A stretch of 36,147 bases of DNA from Halobacteriales archaeon QS_9_68_17 (GTDB lineage: Archaea > Halobacteriota > Halobacteria > Halobacteriales > Natronoarchaeaceae). The DNA is taken from the NCBI GenBank assembly GCA_003023565.1, contig PXSA01000027.1, positions 632 through 36,778 on the forward strand. The letters run 5' to 3'. Below, piece by piece: positions 32,314 through 36,147 of the stretch (the first letter of the stretch is position 1; every line of letters begins with the position of its first letter). Both the position numbers and the translations under genes were made by a program. The notes beneath the pieces were generated by a model. It was not told the DNA's origin, made no database searches, and saw nothing but the letters and a program-made list of their open reading frames with translations.

Positions 32314-33309
32314 TCAGGGCCGTGGCGCGGCCTTCTGTAACGCCGTCTCCGCGATGTTGCCGCCGTAGTCGGCGCTCCGGGAGAGCGAGTCGACGACGAG
32401 GCCGAGCAGTTGCGCCTCGGCGGGGTTGAGGTCGCGGAGGAGTTCCCGCAGGTCGCCGGTGTGCTCGTCGATGTCGAGGATCGACTCGCGGGCCTCGTTG
32501 GCGAGGTCGGTCGCCCGATCGGGGTCGTCCATGAACAGCGCGTCCATCGCCCTGTTGATCACGGCCGAGGTGTCCTCGTGGGTCGCCTGGAGGCCGTCGG
32601 CGACGCCGTCGGGGACCTCGTCGAGGTCGAGGCCGAGGTGGGCGACCTTCGCGGCGTGGTCGGCGATCCGCTCCAGTTGACGGGCGCTGGAGTGGTAGTC
32701 GAAACACACCTCGCGGGGGAGGCCGAGTTCCTTCGCGGCGCGGGGGGAGCGAAGCGTCGCGCGGAAGATACGCGAGACGACGAACCAGAGGCGGTCGACG
32801 TCGTCGTCGCGTTCGATCACGTCGCGCGCGAGGTCGTGGTCGTTTTGAACCAGTGCCGTCACGGCGTCTTCGAGCATCGACCGCGAAATGAGCCGCATGC
32901 GCGTGACGGCGTTCTCGATCGATAACTCCGAGGAGTCGAGCAGGTCCTGCAGGACGACGCGCTCGCTCGTCTCTTCGAGCACCTCGACGCCGACGAGCCC
33001 CTGGACGGCGTCGCGGATGGCGCGGCGCTGGTCCGTCGAGATGCGACTCGCCTCCAGCGCGATGATGTCGAACCCGCTGACGTACATCGTCATCACTGCC
33101 CGGGTGAGCTGTTCGCCCTTCAGGTCCGAGACGTCGAGCGTCCCCTCGGTGCGCTCGCTGACGCTCCGCGGCGTCAGCAGGAGCGAGTCTTCCTCGGGGT
33201 AGAACTCGACTTCGCTCCCGGCGCTGATGCCGTTGTCGGTCGCCCACGACTTCGGAAGAGAGACGGTGTACGTCGATCCGCCGGTGACCTGAACCTTGCG
33301 GGTCTCCAT
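32314..33309 (-). CDS. AbrB-PhoU phosphate regulator
   Basis: The 331-aa protein has two parts. Residues ~3-45 form a SpoVT/AbrB-like DNA-binding domain (KVQVTGGSTYTVSLPKSWAT). The remainder is two PhoU-type three-helix repeats with the metal-binding E/D patterns (HSSARQLERIADHAAKVAHL; SADYGGNIAETALQ). PhoU proteins damp phosphate uptake and signalling; the added AbrB domain points to direct control of transcription. It is divergent from pstS and likely regulates the pst genes. The TATA box 26 bases before the ATG suggests a leaderless transcript. Confidence 0.9.
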   Translation of the reverse strand: METRKVQVTGGSTYTVSLPKSWATDNGISAGSEVEFYPEEDSLLLTPRSVSERTEGTLDVSDLKGEQLTRAVMTMYVSGFDIIALEASRISTDQRRAIRDAVQGLVGVEVLEETSERVVLQDLLDSSELSIENAVTRMRLISRSMLEDAVTALVQNDHDLARDVIERDDDVDRLWFVVSRIFRATLRSPRAAKELGLPREVCFDYHSSARQLERIADHAAKVAHLGLDLDEVPDGVADGLQATHEDTSAVINRAMDALFMDDPDRATDLANEARESILDIDEHTGDLRELLRDLNPAEAQLLGLVVDSLSRSADYGGNIAETALQKAAPRP

Positions 33310-33330
33310 ATCGTGACCTACGCATACCTC

Positions 33331-33340
33331 ACTATAAAAC
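33331..33340 (-). promoter_or_regulatory. TATA box of the AbrB-PhoU gene
   Basis: On the minus strand gttttatagt is centred ~26 bases before the ATG at 33309, the position for a leaderless transcript. Confidence 0.5.
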
Positions 33341-33542
33341 CGATCGTTTCTATATACTCGCGAGGGGCCGGACGGATATCGGGGCAGCTCGGTACCCAGT
33401 GAGCGGTCTCATCACCGCCGTGAATACGGAAAGATGGCGATCGTCGTTTTCACTGGAGACGCATATCTCCAGCACGAATGCGCCAAGCGGCGGTAGTCTC
33501 GCGGTCCGGGTCATGGCCGAGAATCCCATCCGGATCAGAGAC

Positions 33543-33571
33543 GTACATAGTACTATATAGCTATCATAGTA
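33543..33571. promoter_or_regulatory. Candidate operator upstream of pstS
   Basis: Two overlapping palindromes, gtac-ata-gtac (33543-33553) and tactat-N9-atagta (33551-33571), sit directly upstream of the pstS TATA box. The placement is where archaeal activator sites or BRE-flanking operators are found, and the AbrB-PhoU protein is an obvious candidate ligand. Confidence 0.4.
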
Positions 33572-33573
33572 GG

Positions 33574-33582
33574 GTATTTATC
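33574..33582 (+). promoter_or_regulatory. TATA box of pstS
   Basis: The sequence gtatttatc is centred 28 bases before the ATG at 33606, implying a leaderless or nearly leaderless mRNA. Confidence 0.5.
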
Positions 33583-33605
33583 GCCCATCTACTCACCTTC
33601 GGGTG

Positions 33606-34574
33606 ATGCCGGAAGACACGTCACGTCGACCGCCTCGCTTCTCCAGGCGGGGATTTCTGGCGGCGGGAGCGGCGGGCGCTGCCGGCTTCACCGGGTGCGC
33701 CCGCGTGTTGGGAGACGAGAACAGGCAGGTAAACGTCGCGGGTAGCAGCACGGTGTTTCCGATCGTCGAGGCGATCGCCTCCGACTACACGCAACGGAAC
33801 CCGACGGTGAACGTCTCTATCAGCAAGACCGGCAGCGGCGGCGGGTTCTCGAACTTCTTTTGTCCCGGGATGACCGACCTCAACAACGCCAGTCGGCCCA
33901 TCGCCGACGAGGAGGTCCAGCAGTGCGCGGACAACGGGACCGAGCCCGTCGAGTTCGTCGTCGGGACGGACGCGTTGACAGTCGTCGTCAACCCGGAGGC
34001 GGACTGGGTCGACTGCGTGACCGTCGACGAGCTCCGCCGGATCTGGGAGGCCGACGGGGCCGAGACGTGGAGCGACGTCCGGGACGATTGGCCGGACGAG
34101 GAGTTCGAACTCTTCGGCGCGGCGACCGTCAGCGGGACGTTCGACTACTTCCGCGAGACGGTCATCGGCGAGGGGGCGAACCACCGCGGCGACTACTCCG
34201 CGACCGAGAAGGACCGCACCATTGTCCGCGGCGTTCAGGGGAACGAGTACGCGATGGGGTACTTCGGCTTCGCGTACTACAGCGAGAACCCCGACTCGAT
34301 CAAGGCGGTGGCGATCGACGACGGCGAGGGCTGCGTCGAGCCGTCGCTGGAGACGGCGAAGGAAGGCACGTACCGGCCGCTCTCTCGACCGCTGTTCACG
34401 TACGCGTCGAAGGAGTCGCTGGCCAACGACACCGTCCGCGACTTCGTCCGGTTCTACATCGAGAAGGCGGCGACCGACCTCGTCTCCGACGTCGGCTACG
34501 TGCCGATCACCGAGGGGACGCGCGACGAGAACCTGAACAGACTCGAAGAAGCCGTCGAGGACGTCGAAGGATGA
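33606..34574 (+). CDS. pstS: Phosphate-binding lipoprotein PstS
   Basis: The 322-aa protein captures phosphate outside the cell for the PstCAB transporter. The N-terminus has a twin-arginine signal and lipobox (SRRGFLAAGAAGAAGFTGC, Cys31), the usual export route in halophiles. The binding domain follows: NVAGSSTVFPIVEAIASDYT with the phosphate-contacting Ser-Ser-Thr, SKTGSGGGFSNFF, NASRPIADEEVQ, and ATVSGTFDYFRETV. A GTG at 33603 is also in frame; the ATG at 33606 is preferred from the TATA position. pstC follows after 28 bases. Confidence 0.95.
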   Translation: MPEDTSRRPPRFSRRGFLAAGAAGAAGFTGCARVLGDENRQVNVAGSSTVFPIVEAIASDYTQRNPTVNVSISKTGSGGGFSNFFCPGMTDLNNASRPIADEEVQQCADNGTEPVEFVVGTDALTVVVNPEADWVDCVTVDELRRIWEADGAETWSDVRDDWPDEEFELFGAATVSGTFDYFRETVIGEGANHRGDYSATEKDRTIVRGVQGNEYAMGYFGFAYYSENPDSIKAVAIDDGEGCVEPSLETAKEGTYRPLSRPLFTYASKESLANDTVRDFVRFYIEKAATDLVSDVGYVPITEGTRDENLNRLEEAVEDVEG

Positions 34575-34602
34575 CCGCAAACCACGACGGCGAGGTGCGG
34601 GG

Positions 34603-35494
34603 ATGAGTAACGCGGGCACACCCGACCTGTCGCGAGACGACGGGCGAACCGGACGCGAGTTCGTAGTGAGGATGGCGTTTCTGGCCTGCGCGTTGCTCTC
34701 GGTTCTCACGACTATCGGTATCCTCCTGACGCTGTTGAGCGACTCGGTGGCGTTCTTCTCGGAGGTCTCGCCCGTCGAGTTCCTCACGGGAACCAGGTGG
34801 AGCCCTGCGAACGACCCGGTGCAGTTCGGCGTGCTTCCGCTCGTCTCCGGGACGCTCGTCGTCACGTTCGGCTCCGCGGCCCTCGCGCTGCCCGTCGGAC
34901 TGCTGACCGCGGTCTACCTGAGCGAGTACGCGAGCGACCGGACGCGCTCGATACTGAAACCGGCGCTCGAAGTCCTCGCCGGCGTCCCGACGGTCGTGTA
35001 CGGCTACTTCGCGCTCGTCTACATCACGCCGGCACTGAGCGTCGTCTTCCCGGCTATCGATACGTTCAACGCGCTCTCGGCGTCGATCATCGTCGGCATC
35101 ATGATCATCCCGATGGTCTCGTCGATCAGCGAAGACGCGATGAGCGCCGTGCCGGACTCGCTCCGTAACGCGAGCTACGGCCTCGGCGCGACGAAGTTCA
35201 CCGTCTCGACGAGCGTCGTCGTCCCGGCGTCGATGTCGGGCATCGCCTCGTCGTACATCCTCGCGCTGTCGCGGGCCATTGCTCGTCGACCTGACCGACC
35301 CCGCGGGCGTCTTCCTCAACTCCATCCAGACGATGACCGCGGCGATGGTTCAACTGGGCGCGAGCGACGTCACCGGCCAGTCGCTCGCCTACAAGAGCCT
35401 GTTCGCGGTCGGCCTCACGCTGTTCGTCATCACCTTCGCGATGAATCTCGTCAGTGAATGGATCGCCGCACGCTACAGGGAGGAGTACCGATAA
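34603..35494 (+). pseudogene. pstC: Phosphate permease PstC, interrupted by a small deletion/frameshift
   Basis: Codons from 34603 read as a normal PstC (MSNAGTPDLSRDDGRTGREF), with an N-terminal helix, FGSAALALPVGLLTAVYLSE, and the EAA-loop region [20 protein letters not shown]. At about 35276, after ILALSRAI, the frame changes. The expected GETM...AAG segment is missing, and the C-terminal part ([20 protein letters not shown] ... AARYREEYR) continues in another frame to the TAA at 35492-35494. About 15 residues plus one or two bases appear lost. A real deletion would leave the Pst transporter inactive; a sequencing or assembly error is the alternative. Confidence 0.85.
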
Positions 35495-36147
35495 TGGCGA
35501 CCGATACGGGCGAACGGACGGAGTTCGAACCGGTCAGTCGCGCGAAAGACGTCGCGTTCGAGTACCTGACGCTCGGGGCGACTCTGCTGGGCATCGTCGC
35601 GCTCGCGGTGTTGCTCGTCTACGTCGCCGCCGACGCCGTCGGCTGGCTCGACTGGCAGTTCCTCACCAACCCGCCGCACCCGTCGCCGGAGGTAGCCGGG
35701 ATCTTCCCGGCACTCGTCGGGTCGATCTTCCTGATGCTGCTCATCGCGCTCATCACGTTCCCGCTGGGCATCGGCGCGGCAGTGTATCTGGAGGAGTACG
35801 CGCCCGACAACCGCCTCACGCGGTTCATCCAGCTCAACATCGCGAACCTCGCCGGGGTCCCCTCCGTCGTGTACGGCCTGCTCGGTCTGGGGCTGTTCGT
35901 CCAGTTCGTCTCGCTGGGCTACGGGACCCTGCTGGTCGCCGGCTTCACCGTCTCGCTGCTCGTTCTGCCCATCGTCATCGTCTCGGCGCAGGAGGCGATC
36001 CAGTCCGTCCCGGACTCGATGCGGCAGGCGTCTTACGGGATGGGCGCGACCCGGTGGCAGACGATCAGAAACGTCGTGCTGCCGGAGTCGATGCCGGGCA
36101 TCCTCACCGGGACCATCCTGGCGCTGGGCCGGGCCATCGGCGAGACG
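35494..36147 (+). CDS. pstA: Phosphate permease PstA, 3' end cut by the window
   Basis: The gene starts at the ATG overlapping the pstC stop by one base (TAATG) and runs 218 codons to the window edge. Membrane helices include [40 protein letters not shown] and [12 protein letters not shown]. The cytoplasmic EAA-type loop [20 protein letters not shown] is present, and the visible part ends at [10 protein letters not shown]. It is the second membrane subunit of the high-affinity phosphate transporter; the ATPase gene pstB would be expected next. Confidence 0.95.
   Translation, partial: MATDTGERTEFEPVSRAKDVAFEYLTLGATLLGIVALAVLLVYVAADAVGWLDWQFLTNPPHPSPEVAGIFPALVGSIFLMLLIALITFPLGIGAAVYLEEYAPDNRLTRFIQLNIANLAGVPSVVYGLLGLGLFVQFVSLGYGTLLVAGFTVSLLVLPIVIVSAQEAIQSVPDSMRQASYGMGATRWQTIRNVVLPESMPGILTGTILALGRAIGET

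Overview
The window comes from an extremely halophilic archaeon (class Halobacteria). It is GC-rich, its proteins are acidic, and it carries archaeal-type ribosomal proteins (eL19, eL32, eS8), an RNase P Rpp29 gene inside the ribosomal operon, TATA-box promoters placed for leaderless transcripts, and a PstS with a twin-arginine lipoprotein signal. I cannot assign a genus.

Layout. 1-4.4 kb is the end of an integrated conjugative or plasmid-like element: a type IV coupling-protein-like ATPase cut by the window edge, a 630-base stretch without a gene, and an intein-like LAGLIDADG homing endonuclease that has lost its splice residues. Beside it lies a decapitated fragment of a pilin-cluster protein (DUF7261 type). 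5.2-16.5 kb is the S10/spc ribosomal operon on the minus strand: SPOUT methyltransferase, uL3, uL4, a 37-codon ORF, uL23, uL2, uS19, uL22, uS3, uL29, Rnp1::uL6 chimera, eL32, eL19, uL18, uS5, uL30, uL15, SecY. Seven genes normally found between rnp1 and rpl6 (uS17, uL14, uL24, eS4, uL5, uS14, uS8) are absent. The gap is sealed by an in-frame fusion exactly at a palindromic repeat.

16.7-19.7 kb holds two nearly identical tRNA-Gly(GCC) genes. Each is followed by tandem units of about 137-155 bp that end in a copy of the tRNA 3' end and carry stem-loops with compensatory changes. A DegT-type aminotransferase and a small membrane protein lie between them. 19.7-21.7 kb is a gene graveyard (SDR, arsenate reductase, ACR3-type arsenite pump) around one intact gene of the thiamine-binding/UPF0045 family.

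21.9-32 kb is ordinary housekeeping sequence: mch, two HAD phosphatases, a GTPBP1-like GTPase, a J-domain membrane protein, a small zinc finger, pyrF, acetamidase/formamidase, a DUF2240 protein and eS8, with small unknowns and two more gene remnants. 32.3 kb to the end is the phosphate locus: an AbrB-PhoU regulator divergent from pstS-pstC-pstA. pstC is broken by a small deletion and pstA runs off the window.

Main points of interest: (1) a family of short palindromic elements inserted in frame in essential genes (uL15, uL29, rnp1/uL6, pyrF); (2) the ribosomal-operon deletion or misassembly at one of them; (3) the structured tRNA-Gly-derived repeat arrays.
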